Assembly (NCBI RefSeq): GCF_932294415.1
Contig: NC_065543.1
Coordinates: 41,562,277 to 41,626,276 of the forward strand
DNA length: 64,000 nt
DNA from: Quercus robur
Taxonomy: Eukaryota > Streptophyta > Magnoliopsida > Fagales > Fagaceae
Direction of reading: 5' to 3'
This document shows positions 25,594 to 35,055 of the stretch, piece by piece; position 1 is the stretch's first letter; each line of letters opens with the position of its first letter. The notes under the pieces were generated by a model, which saw only the letters and a program-made list of their open reading frames with translations, was not told the origin of the DNA and did not search any database. A program made the position numbers and the translations under genes.

Positions 25594-26447
25594 TATATAA
25601 AGAGAGAAGACAAAAGCTTACTTTCTCATACCTGAGTCCTTCAGATTCCTCCCAGAGTCCACTTCTTCTCTCTGGTTATACCTTATTCGATAGAAAGTTC
25701 ACCACAGTAGTCAGCCATGAATAGACCACTTCATTCCCAAAAACACCATGTCCTAATAAAGCTCGAGATGGCTCGGTCAGGACAAGGATGGCGGAGACTC
25801 AAGATTTGTCTCCCCTTCCTTTTAGCCAAAATCCGAAGCAGGGACTCGTCACATCTCACTTTCGGTGTGACCGAGTCAAAGACATCCATTATCACCACCC
25901 TCCGCTCTGCCATGAGCATATCTAACATGGCACCAGTGTGTTAGGAGTCAGGACTGGGGCAGGGACTAAGTGCCCCTGCTTCTTCCTCTCTTCGTTCACT
26001 GGCGCCTCCTTCTGCCTCTCTTTCTTCTTCTTTCTACCACCAGATCCATCCTGGTGCTTTTCATTTTCCCTCTTTTGCTCCTTTTTCTTTCTTTTCATCT
26101 CTTCCCTCTTCTTCTCCTCCTTCTTCTGCTCATGTCCTCCATCTTCCTCATTCATCTCCTCCATCCTCTTCTTCCTTTGCGCTCCTTGATGACAAGAGCT
26201 TACTGAAGTGCTTCCATGTGTTCCAATTCTTCTTCCTTCTCCTTCATCTTTTTCCTAAAAAGGTTCTTCTCCTGATATGAGCAGTACTGAGGCAGAGATT
26301 GTAGAGACTTTGAAGGCGAGTTTAAAAGACACCTGACTGTTTACTTATCTGTATTGCGGATGCTATTGTTGCTTTGGCAGTTCATCTTTTGTATAGGCTT
26401 GTTTAAGCCCTTCTTTGTACGTTGTAATAATTTTTCATATTAATAAA
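25594..26447 (+). promoter_or_regulatory. Antisense module 1 of element B (putative transcription unit)
   Basis: A clear TATA box TATATAAAG (25594-25602) is followed by a CT-rich leader, an ATG at 25717, and an AATAAA at 26442-26447 preceded by TTGTACGTTGTAATAATT. Both ends match the equivalent region of element A in sequence and order. It runs against element B's own direction. That it is transcribed is inference. Confidence 0.5.
25717..25944 (+). CDS. Conserved antisense ORF 1 of element B (unknown function)
   Basis: This 75-residue ORF starts MNRPLHSQKHHVL, has a basic LLAKIRSRDSS segment in the middle, and ends after MSISNMAPVC. The LLAKIRSR segment and the following FGVTES resemble LLVKIRSRFC and FGVSEE in antisense ORF 2, suggesting that the two ORFs arose by duplication. 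Downstream, to about 26206, a leucine-rich frame aligns with the tail of the element A copy, so the original protein may have been longer. There is no domain I recognise. The opposite strand is also open here (25928-25731), so the coding strand is not settled. Confidence 0.4.
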   Translation: MNRPLHSQKHHVLIKLEMARSGQGWRRLKICLPFLLAKIRSRDSSHLTFGVTESKTSIITTLRSAMSISNMAPVC

Positions 26448-27296
26448 AGTTGCTGTTACCTTATTTCGCATGTTAAGTTTTTATGTTTTTACGAGTTTAC
26501 AAACGCTGCTCGGCACCATAATATAGCATTTGACTCAATGATAACTAAGGCTAAAATGTTTGCTAATAAAAAGGTGTCACCATAACTTTAATAAAATTAT
26601 TTAAAATAGCAAAGCCGACCAGTGAGGAACGAAACTCATCTTAAAATTAGCCAAGATGAGGACTAAGTGCTCGATACGGTGTAGGAAGTAACTATCCGAG
26701 GACATGTCACTCGCCAAATGGACAGTTTCCTTAGGTTAATGAAAGTTGGGTCGTTTCGCCATCTTCTTGACACACTGGCTTTAACCTTTACAGTATTTGA
26801 GCCGAGGACCTTCCCCATTCGAGTAGTCGGTTTCCCACAAGGCTTGAGTCCGAGGACTTCGTAACGCCTGGGTTCTGTCTAAAACTTAGATTTTTTCTCA
26901 GTACTTGGTTTCCCCATAGGCTTGAGTCCGAGGACTATGCAAGTCCTAGATTCTGTCCAAAACTTTTTGGGTTCAGTTTCTCCCTTTCCTCAGATATTTC
27001 ACGAGGTGCCGAGCAGGAAGTTGTCCTCGGCAACGGTTATTCCTCGGCGTGGGCCATTGCCCCTGGGCCCCCATGCAGAACAGGCCTGGGCCGCGAATTC
27101 ACTTGGCCCACAACTTAAAGGGTATTTATGTAGTTTTTGGTTACTCAGTACTTTTTGGTGTCCCAATGTTCGAGGTGCACCTTCCAGAGACTCCTTTAAT
27201 CCCCTGGTTGCAAGTGGCGTTGGAGATTGAGCCAAAGCCATCTTGTCTGTAGCGTTCCTTGGGACGCTGCGTGAATTAAATGCCACCACCTTATCT

Positions 27297-27930
27297 CTTT
27301 AAATAAATAGGAGAGAAAGTTACTTCACCTTCGCACCAATTCTTCAGTTTTCTCCCAAATCACAGCTCCTATACTCAGTGCTGTCCCCCCTTAGCACAAC
27401 ATGTTTGAGGCGAGGGTTGGGAAGAAGGAACTCTCTCCGCCACGGAAGCGCCATGCCCTCATGAGACTCAAAATAGTGAGGTATGGGCACAGGAAGCATA
27501 AGTTCAAGAGAATACTCCATTTCGATCGAGGGGAAAGGATGTCTCTCCTCCTTTTAGTCAAAATCCGAAGCAGGTTCTGTTCATGCCAGAATTTTGGTGT
27601 GTCAGAAGAAAGATTCTCCGTCATCAGCGCCTCTGCCTTGTGGCGGGCAAATATTTAGAGAAAGCCCCTCAACTTCCAACTCCCTGCACCTTTCCTTCAG
27701 CGGTGTCAGGCTCAAGTTGGGTCTCTTTTGCTGTTTGAGTTGTGGGCATGTGAAAGCATTGAGGAAGAACAAGGTCTTGGAGCTGTAGCCAACCTCTCCT
27801 CTGATCTACTTCCTCGGCTTTATCTTATTCTCTTGTATCTTCCTTTCTTTTTGGTTATGTAGTGAGCTTTGACACAAATTGATTCCAGCTTTTCATTGTA
27901 CGCTGTACTATTTCTTTGTTTTAGTAAAAA
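27297..27930 (+). promoter_or_regulatory. Antisense module 2 of element B (putative transcription unit)
   Basis: TTTAAATAAATAGG at 27298-27311 is a TATA-like box, followed by a CT-rich leader and the ATG at 27401. The region ends in a T-rich stretch with TAGTAAAAAG near 27925, where element A has AATAAA. The layout matches A's minus strand at 19345-18690. Confidence 0.5.
27401..27658 (+). CDS. Conserved antisense ORF 2 of element B (unknown function)
   Basis: This 85-residue, highly basic ORF starts MFEARVGKKELSPPRKRH and contains VRYGHRKHKFKRILH, LLVKIRSRFC and ISASAL. It is the counterpart of element A's ORF at 18995-19237 and is intact in both elements. A and B are otherwise diverged, so an intact shared frame suggests past selection, or a recent common source. 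I recognise no domain; the basic composition could suit nucleic-acid binding, which is speculation. Confidence 0.45.
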   Translation: MFEARVGKKELSPPRKRHALMRLKIVRYGHRKHKFKRILHFDRGERMSLLLLVKIRSRFCSCQNFGVSEERFSVISASALWRANI

Positions 27931-28334
27931 GAAAAAAATGGAAATTTCTTTGCTTGTTTTGAATACTGTTCCTTTGACAACACTACTTTGTGAATGGGTG
28001 TGCTCCATGTGTGTGTTTCTCCTCGGCGGTATTTAAAGCAAGAACTCTTGAAACACAATCCAACTAATTCTAATTTACCGACACTATCAAGCATAATAAT
28101 AATACCTCATAGTAAGTTAAACTTAGGAAACTAACCGAGATAACGGTTGAACGTTCTGTAATAAGTGCGAGAACACTGTCTGAGAACGACAAATTCTAAA
28201 TAATTCACCGAGAGAGTGACCGAGCATTGCATGACTTCGATTATGCTTTTGGAAACACGTTACTCCATTCCGTACTGGTCCCTTTGGTGTTGAGGATCCG
28301 AGGGCAAACTAGAGAATCCATGTAACATAGTTTT

Positions 28335-29215
28335 TCCTTTTAAGTAGTTGGTTTCCCCAGAGGCTTGGGTCCGAGGACCATACAAGGCCTTGGTTCTGTC
28401 CAAAACTTGTATTCTCTTTTTAAGTAGTTGGTTTCCCCAGAGGCTTGGGTCCGAGGACCATACAAGGCCTTGGTTCTGTCCAAAACTTGTATTGTCTTTG
28501 TAAGTAGTTGGTTTCCCCAGAGGCTTGGGTCCGAGGACCATACAAGGCCTTGGTTCTGTCCAAAACTTGTATTCTCTTTTTAAGTAGTTGGTTTCCCCAG
28601 AGGCTTGGGTCCGAGGACCATACAAGGCCTTGGTTCTGTCCAAAACTTGTATTGTCTTTGTAAGTAGTTGGTTTCCCCAGAGGCTTGGGTCCGAGGACCA
28701 TACAAGGCCTTGGTTCTGTCCAAAACTTGTATTGTCTTTGTAAGTAGTTGGTTTCCCCAGAGGCTTGGGTCCGAGGACCATACAAGGCCTTGGTTCTGTC
28801 CAAAACTTGTATTCTCTTTTTAAGTAGTTGGTTTCCCCAGAGGCTTGGGTCTGAGGACCATACAAGGCCTTGGTTCTGTCCAAAACTTGTATTCTCTTTT
28901 TAAGTAGTTGGTTTCCCCAGAGGCTTGGGTCCGAGGACCATACAAGGCCTTGGTTCTGTCCAAAACTTGTATTGTCTTTGTAAGTAGTTGGTTTCCCCAG
29001 AGGCTTGGGTCCGAGGACCATACAAGGCCTTAGTTCTGTCCAAAACTTGTATTCTCTTTTTAAGTAGTTGGTTTCCCCAAAGGCTTGGGTCCGAGGACCA
29101 TACAAGGCCTTGGTTCTGTCCAAAACTTGTATTGTCTTTGTAAGTAGTTGGTTTCCCTAGAGGCTTGGGTCCGAGGACCATACAAGGCCTTGGTTCTGTC
29201 CAAAACTTGTATTGT
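28335..29215. repeat. 80-bp minisatellite, eleven units, in element B
   Basis: TACAAGGCCTTGGTTCTGTC recurs every 80 bp at 28381, 28461 and so on to 29181. Two spacer variants (ATTCTCTTTTTAAG and ATTGTCTTTGTAAG) are interspersed. On the minus strand it has the same core as element A's arrays, GACAGAACCAAGGCCTTG then GTCCTCGGACCCAAGCC. Since 80 is not a multiple of three, the 287-residue open frame at 28260-29123 cycles through all three frames of the unit, which argues that it is not a selected protein. Confidence 0.95.
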
Positions 29216-29466
29216 TCTTTATTTATTTATCTTCCGGAGGTTTAGCTCCTCGAACAAGGTGGGGGAAGCCAGCCTGATGTTTGAAGCCCCTAGACTTGCC
29301 CATGCCATTGACACTGTGAGACGTAGCCCCTAGTGGGAACTTATGTTGGAATAGCAACAATGTGTCGCCGGTCATAAAGGCACCCTCATAGACCCTTGTT
29401 CGACAGAAGCTCAACTTCACCACCGCTCGAGCTAACGCGCAAGCCTTCCCCACAGACGGCGCCAAT

Positions 29467-30106
29467 TGTAGGGACACGTTTCGCGACGAACCGCAGTAGA
29501 GTTGGGTTCGCACGTGAAAGGGCCCAAACAATATCATTTGTAGAGAGTGGATTCGAAAGGCTAGGCCTTAGTTACCCAGTGGTGGTTCTGGTGGTGTTCA
29601 TATGTGATTTAAGCGCTTTCACCCTTGGAGCCTTTCTTCTGGAGGTAGACTGGGAGCCTTTTTTTTCTTGGCCAGTTGTCCCCGCCCCCCCTCTATATTA
29701 TTTATTTTTTCTTTTATACTAGTCTGCATTCATTTTCCTTCGTTCACGTGTAGGGTCGACATTTCCAAGACTGATACTTGTCCTGTCAATCCCAACCCAA
29801 AGTTGTTGGGAGTGGTTAATAAAGTTAAAGGATAAGACTCTGTTAGGCGCAGAGATATGCATGGGGAAGATGGTCAAGGCAGCCTTTCCTAGATATTTTA
29901 GATTTCCCTTCAAGCATGTCCCTTTACCGTTTTGCCCCTCTTCTTGGTGGATCTTTGGGTCAGCCGAGGACTGCACTGTCCTCGGCTGCTTCTCCGGGCC
30001 AATTGGGCCTTATTATTCTTCAGCTCGGGCCATGACCTTTTTCGGCTTAGGCCTTTGAACTCTCCATCAGCAAGTGGGCCTGGCCCATCAATTATTGGAC
30101 CCCACA
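29467..30106 (-). repeat. Element B 5' LTR
   Basis: 640 bp, adjacent to the primer-binding site at 29464-29448 on the minus strand and followed by the AATAT duplication at 30107-30111. Confidence 0.92.
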
Positions 30107-30111
30107 AATAT

Positions 30112-30571
30112 AAATCTTAGAAAAATGATATTAAAATTTCATTATATTACACATGCACACACATATATTACATATCACTGAAAGGGGCTAGGAAATTTAA
30201 AAAATTAAGATTAATTTTAGTGAATTTACAAATATTTCATTTTACTTGTTGTCTAAGAAATTAATTATGAGGAAGAATGTTATAATCTAAATTTATTATT
30301 ATTATTCCAACTAAAAATTATTTCTTATATAGATTTTGTAAAAATAATAATATAAATTCATTTAATATAAATAATTAATGCACAACTATAAGTAATTAAT
30401 ATATAAATTTACTCTATTAGCTATTCAATGAACTAATACTTTGATATAAATGCAAAAATTGTTGAAGTAAAAGCCTAAATAAAGAGAATATCAAGAAATG
30501 CGCCACATTGCACAACCTCATGCTCTCCAACATGAGGTTTCTGCTTTTACATACTTACATACATACATACA

Positions 30572-30605
<34 letters not shown>
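30112..30605. other. Host DNA between elements B and C
   Basis: AT-rich with no gene. It ends in a (CATA)n and (TA)n run from about 30548 to 30605, the site where element C inserted. Confidence 0.6.
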
Positions 30606-30609
<4 letters not shown>

Positions 30610-31210
30610 AGAACCAAGTACAAGAACTCTGGGCCTTAGATCCCTTGGGCTCACAATTTATTTGTAGTGGGTTTAAAGATTTCCTACAATGGGTCGTTCT
30701 CGGCAGAGAGACTCAAAGCAACACTCAGTTGAAAATGCTCTCTCCTTGACTATTTTCTCTCAATCTTTCTGAACCCCTTCTTCTCCCAACTTTCCTCTAT
30801 TTATAGCCAAGGTTAGTGGGGAGACCATGATTATGTTCATCGTTAGTGCTATTGAAGGTCCAGTATTATCTGGTTAAAGTGGCTGTTTTAGGTGAGAGGG
30901 CGGTGCAGCATTTATGATCTTGGAACTTGGCTCCATTTTCACCGATTATATTCGGCGACTCACGTTCCCGTGCATATCATGACCTTCCCGGGTATTGACT
31001 CATGCGCTCTACCGAGAAATGTTAACCGGTCAACCTCGGGAGCTTAATAACCAAAACTTGTTTTTGGCCCTAAGGCAGTTTTAAGAAAGGCATAAGGTAA
31101 CGGGAACTATCTGCTGGGCCTGCGCCCAAGGCTGGTATGGGCTTGGGCCCGGGGCCTAGATGGGTCTGGGCCCAAGGCCTGTATGGGCTTTGGGAGCTCG
31201 GTGCCGTACA
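30606..31210 (-). repeat. Element C 3' LTR
   Basis: 605 bp, TGTAAGAACC to GCCGTACA as written on the plus strand. The G-rich polypurine tract follows immediately on its internal side. Confidence 0.93.
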
Positions 31211-31499
31211 ATAGCCCCCCCTTGATTCATACTCGGTTGCCGAGGAGAATCAAGGAACTGCCTGGGCTTCTTGACCTCGGGAATCTTTTAGTCTGGGACT
31301 TCTGGCTGTCATTTCTCATTAATAGCCATCTCAAAAGACGCGCCGTTTCGCGGCGCCAGGCGCAGACGTCATTATTGCCTGACGGTTCGTGAACCGAAGC
31401 GGTGCGCAAATCGGTTACGCTTGGCATTTGCTGGGTCGCTCGTTCGCTGTGCCCATTTATTGTTTGATCAAGCGTTTCATCTTTCCCCATTTCTTCTGG

Positions 31500-31510
31500 C
31501 TCTATAAATA
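31500..31510 (+). promoter_or_regulatory. TATA box of the element C antisense gene
   Basis: TCTATAAATAG lies about 200 bp upstream of the ATG at 31705. A leader with a likely small intron (GTAAGT at 31630 to AG at about 31704) lies in between. Confidence 0.55.
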
Positions 31511-31704
31511 GTTCTTCTCCAAACGTCACTCCATTTTTCCTTTGCCTCTGATTTTTAGCGCCTACTCTCTGCCGACCACATTTCTGTGTGCTTGCTTGCT
31601 CAGCGTTCTTTCCCTCCTTAGAACCCAACGTAAGTCTCTTTTTCCCTTCCTTTTCCTTCAGCTTTGTTTCTTTGATTTTATTCTTGTAGTTTTAGGCTTT
31701 GTAG

Positions 31705-33989
31705 ATGGGTTATTCTTACCTTCTAGATACCCCGGCTGCTTTGGCCAACTTTAAGAGTAAATTTAGTATCCCCCGTGACGTGGACGTGGCTTACTGCCAC
31801 GAGAGTGATATGGAACTCCACCGAGGGCATGGTACAGCCTTCTTTCCTTTGATGTCTATCTTAGAAGGTGGGGTTAGGTTCCCGGTAGATCCCCTCCTGA
31901 TAAGCACACTTACCTACTATGGGCTGTGCCCCGACCAGCTTCCCCCCAATTTTTACCGGGTAGTTAGTTGTGTCGGCCAGTTAAACCATACCTTTAACTT
32001 ACAACTAGATCACCATGATATTAACCAAATGTACAGCCTTTGTGGGAGCAAGTCCACAAATTACTACTTAAAGACAAGGGATGCTCGGGTACGGCTGATA
32101 TCGTGCCTACCCGATTCGAACAGGAACTCCGCCGGGGAGTTTGTCAGGGTGCGCGGCAATTGGTTTGCCGGGGAGATCCCTTGCCCCCTCACACGGCGTG
32201 AAGTGGGTTCGTACCTTCCCCTTCTTGTAGTTGTTTAAGTAAAAGAAAATCTTTTATCGTTAGAAGCTAACGTGTTATTTGTTCTTCTGCAGACGGCAAA
32301 GTGTTTACTCAGGACCTTAGAGCCGTCCACGTCAAGGACTTAAACTTCGTCCTTCGTTCCGAGATCTTCGTGCACTGGGACGGGCAACTCCGGGCCTCAC
32401 ACCTGATCCTCGGCGTGGAACCGGTTTACTCCACTTGGCAATCATTCAAGCAGGCGTTGTTAGTTGACAGCCCCCTGCTCTCGTACATAGATGTCCGGTA
32501 CGTGAACTTCTTGCCGCCGAAGCTTACAACCGGGGAAGCGAGGGAATTTGGTAGGCGGTTCACTACCGCGGACGAATTAGTTCCCCTTCGAGACGATTCC
32601 GCGGAGCAAGTATCCCGGCGCCTTAGAGAGAGAGCCCACGAAGCTATACAACAAGGGGACCAAGCCCAAGAGCAGGCCCATCCCGAGGATCCACCCGCCG
32701 AGCATCAACAGCAAGTGACAGACGCGGCTAACCTGCTAGCTGAAGCGATCCAGCCCGGTGCAAGCATGGTGGCAAGGCGAATAATGACCCTAGACAGGTT
32801 CGTGCCTGGTGCCCGGCCGACCAACCAGCCCCCGCCTACCCAAGGTCGGGGTCCAGTTTCTCAACCTCCTCCAACCTCGCAGTCCGGACGTGCCCGGAAA
32901 AAACAGAAAGTGGCCGAGCCACATTCCACGGCTCCGGGGGACGCCGCTGTCCGGACTCCTCCCCGACCAACAGGGGGGATTGTCATCCGTGAGCCGCAGA
33001 CCGAAGCCGGCACGGGGGGCGCATCCTCCTCCCAAGTGGCTCCGGCGTGGGAGCCGAAGTTCCTTCTGGATGGCAAACCATTGCCCTCAACGGCCTCTGT
33101 TCGGATATGGGATAAGGGCGAGGGCGGCCGCATTGCCCAAACCTTGGCCGGAGCTCTCCAACTTCCCGAGGACGTGCACGCTTTTGAGGACGGGTCCGAG
33201 GAGTCCGTGGGGCGCCGGTTAGAGTGGCACGCCATTGCGGTAATTCTTTTGTCTATTTGCTCCATGTAAATTTCCTTTTGCCGCTTTGCTAACCTTCACG
33301 CTTGCTAGGCCGCTCAACTAGCTCACATCGTGGCTGCCCGGGCACGGGAGCTTGACGAGGAAAATGAGCGCGAGAAGGTGGCGCGGGAGGCAGCAGTAAA
33401 AACGGCCAAGGAAAAGGCCAAGATTGCTGAGTCTGCCGAGAATAAGACTGCTGCCGCGGAGAAGTTCCGAGCATCTGCCGAACAAAGGTGTACTGACCTC
33501 CTGGCCAGGCAAAATGAGACGGAACTTAAACTGGCCCAAGCCCTCAGTCTCAACACTTCTCATGTCGAGGAGATAGCTAATCTCAGGGCGGGCTTGGCGG
33601 CCGCGGAGCAGAAGTGGTACGACGTGGGCTTTGCCGACGCCGAGAACTCCGCAGAGCCGGTGGTGGCTCGGGCTCGGCATATGGGTTTCGAGGCCGGGTG
33701 GTTTGCTGCTCTTCAAGCAATGGGAGTTCCTGAAGACTCGCCGCTGAGAGACCCCGGCCAGATTCCATTTCCGAGTCCTTTACCTGCCGTCCAGAACGCC
33801 CCGGCTGCTCTAGATGAGGAGGAGACGGCCAGCATGAGGGAGTTGGTTGAGCAAATAGACTCTCATGCTGAGCCCGAGGAACTGGAGGCTACGAGCACAC
33901 CGACCGTGCAGGAGCTTCTTGACGAGGCCCAGCCTTTCTCCCTGATCGTCCAACAGGAAGTGCCACCACCGACTCAACCCCCTAGTTGA
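31705..33989 (+). CDS. Element C antisense gene: putative gypsy-type transposon protein (Transposase_28-like)
   Basis: A three-exon gene opposite to gag-pol. Exon 1 (31705 to about 32236) starts MGYSYLLDTPAALANF and has a globular part with LPPNFYRVVSCVGQL. Exon 2 (32293-33239) has an N-terminal VHVKDLNFVLRSEIFVHWDG part, a long Pro/Gln-rich linker and a KKQK basic patch. Exon 3 (33309-33989) is an Ala/Glu/Lys-rich coiled coil of about 100 residues followed by an acidic tail. The exon 2-3 junction is clean and phase 0 (GCG/GTAATT and TGCTAG/GCC). The exon 1 donor is unclear: exon 2 needs a phase-1 donor, and none fits without losing residues. The fold and coiled-coil tail recall the plant 'putative gypsy type transposon' family. 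About 700 residues. Its role in transposition is unknown. Confidence 0.75.
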
Positions 33990-34407
33990 TTTTATTTTAG
34001 CTTATTTTTATTTCGTTTTTATTTGCCTATGTCACCGAGATGTGGTGATTGAACCGTTGTTTTATTTTATTGGTTTTATTTGCCTATGTCACCGGGCTGT
34101 GGTGACTGAACAATTGCTTTTACTCTTTTAATTGGAAGTCCGTTTTCTTTTCCTGTTTCAATTTTGTTGAATTATATCCGTTTGTGCTCTGCTTGAATCA
34201 CACCAATGCTATGGCCGCTTAATAGAATGTACCCCCGAGAACCTATTGTGCGGAGCTGTGAGTAGTTTTGAGAGCGCTATTTGGACTTATTTTTTGTAAA
34301 AAGGGTTAAGTTTTTATCAGGTTTTGGTTGAACCGAGAATTGAGTTTCTGTCCTTCGAGCATTTGTTTGCAAAGTTTCCGTTTGTCCGGATGTTTGATTT
34401 TAACCGA

Positions 34408-34409
34408 GA

Positions 34410-34441
<32 letters not shown>
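34408..34441. repeat. Poly(T) run in element C
   Basis: A run of about 34 T in the region downstream of the antisense gene and before the 70-bp array. It could help end antisense transcription or be an old poly(A) insertion read on the other strand. Confidence 0.8.
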
Positions 34442-34479
34442 GCCCTCATAGATTTAATTACAGGGTTCACACATGCTCG

Positions 34480-34940
34480 GTGATTTTGACCGAGTCGAAA
34501 GTCAGGTTTCTACCCTTAGGGTTTTTGTTTGTAAGGTTTTCACCTGCTCGGGGATATTGATCTAGCCGAGGGTCAGGTTTCTGTCCTTAGGATTTTGTTC
34601 GTAAGGCTTTCACCTGCTCGGCGATATTGATCGAGCCGAGGGTCAGGTTTCTGTCCTTAGGATTTTGTTTGTAAGGTTTTCACCTGCTCGGCGATATTGA
34701 TCGAGCCGAGGGTCAGGTTTCTGTCCTTAGGATTTTGTTTGTAAGGTTTTCACCTGCTCGGCGATATTGATCGAGCCGAGGGTCAGGTTTCTGTCCTTAG
34801 GATTTTGTTTGTAAGGTTTTCACCTGCTCGGCGATATTGATCGAGCCGAGGGTCAGGTTTCTGTCCTTAGGATTTTGTTTGTAAGGTTTTCACCTGCTCG
34901 GCGATATTGATCGAGCCGAGGGTCAGGTTTCTGTCCTTAG
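34480..34940. repeat. 70-bp tandem array between the convergent genes of element C
   Basis: GCGATATTGATCGAGCCGAG recurs at 34551 (with one change), 34621, 34691, 34761, 34831 and 34901, exactly 70 bp apart, with a decayed unit at about 34480. The units are almost identical. The array lies between the 3' end of the antisense gene (33989) and the 3' end of pol (35056), where the two transcripts would converge. It has no coding role. Confidence 0.93.
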
Positions 34941-35055
34941 GTTCTGCTGGCGATTCTCTTGGTGTGCGGCTACAGGGTAAAAAACAGCAAAGACAAAAGA
35001 AAATTCATCATACTCTTAATCTTCATAGAATACAAGTTTCGGCTTACATCGATGG

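Larger units (their letters stand above)
24617..30106 (-). mobile_element. Element B: non-autonomous Ty3/gypsy-like LTR retrotransposon, related to A
   Basis: Two 640-bp LTRs (24617-25256 and 29467-30106) differ at eight positions that I counted (about 1.25%). A perfect 5-bp target duplication AATAT flanks it (24612-24616 and 30107-30111). On the minus strand the LTR starts TGTGGGGTCCAATAATT, like element A. The primer-binding site TGGCGCCGTCTGTGGGG (29464-29448) and the polypurine-like TTTTGAGGGGCTAT (25270-25257) give the orientation. The interior lacks gag and pol. Along the minus strand it holds an 80-bp minisatellite, antisense module 2, two decayed minisatellite units near 26880-26960, and antisense module 1, the same order as in A. 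Confidence 0.93.

Noticed and set aside
28260..29123. 287-codon minus-strand frame in element B
   Set aside because: The 80-bp unit shifts the frame each time, so the protein cycles through three unrelated readings of the same DNA. This is an artefact of a stop-poor repeat.
32790..33716. Several ORFs opposite or out of frame to the element C antisense gene
   Set aside because: They are shadows of a GC-rich coding region; the plus-strand frames carry the coiled coil, splice junctions and family wording.
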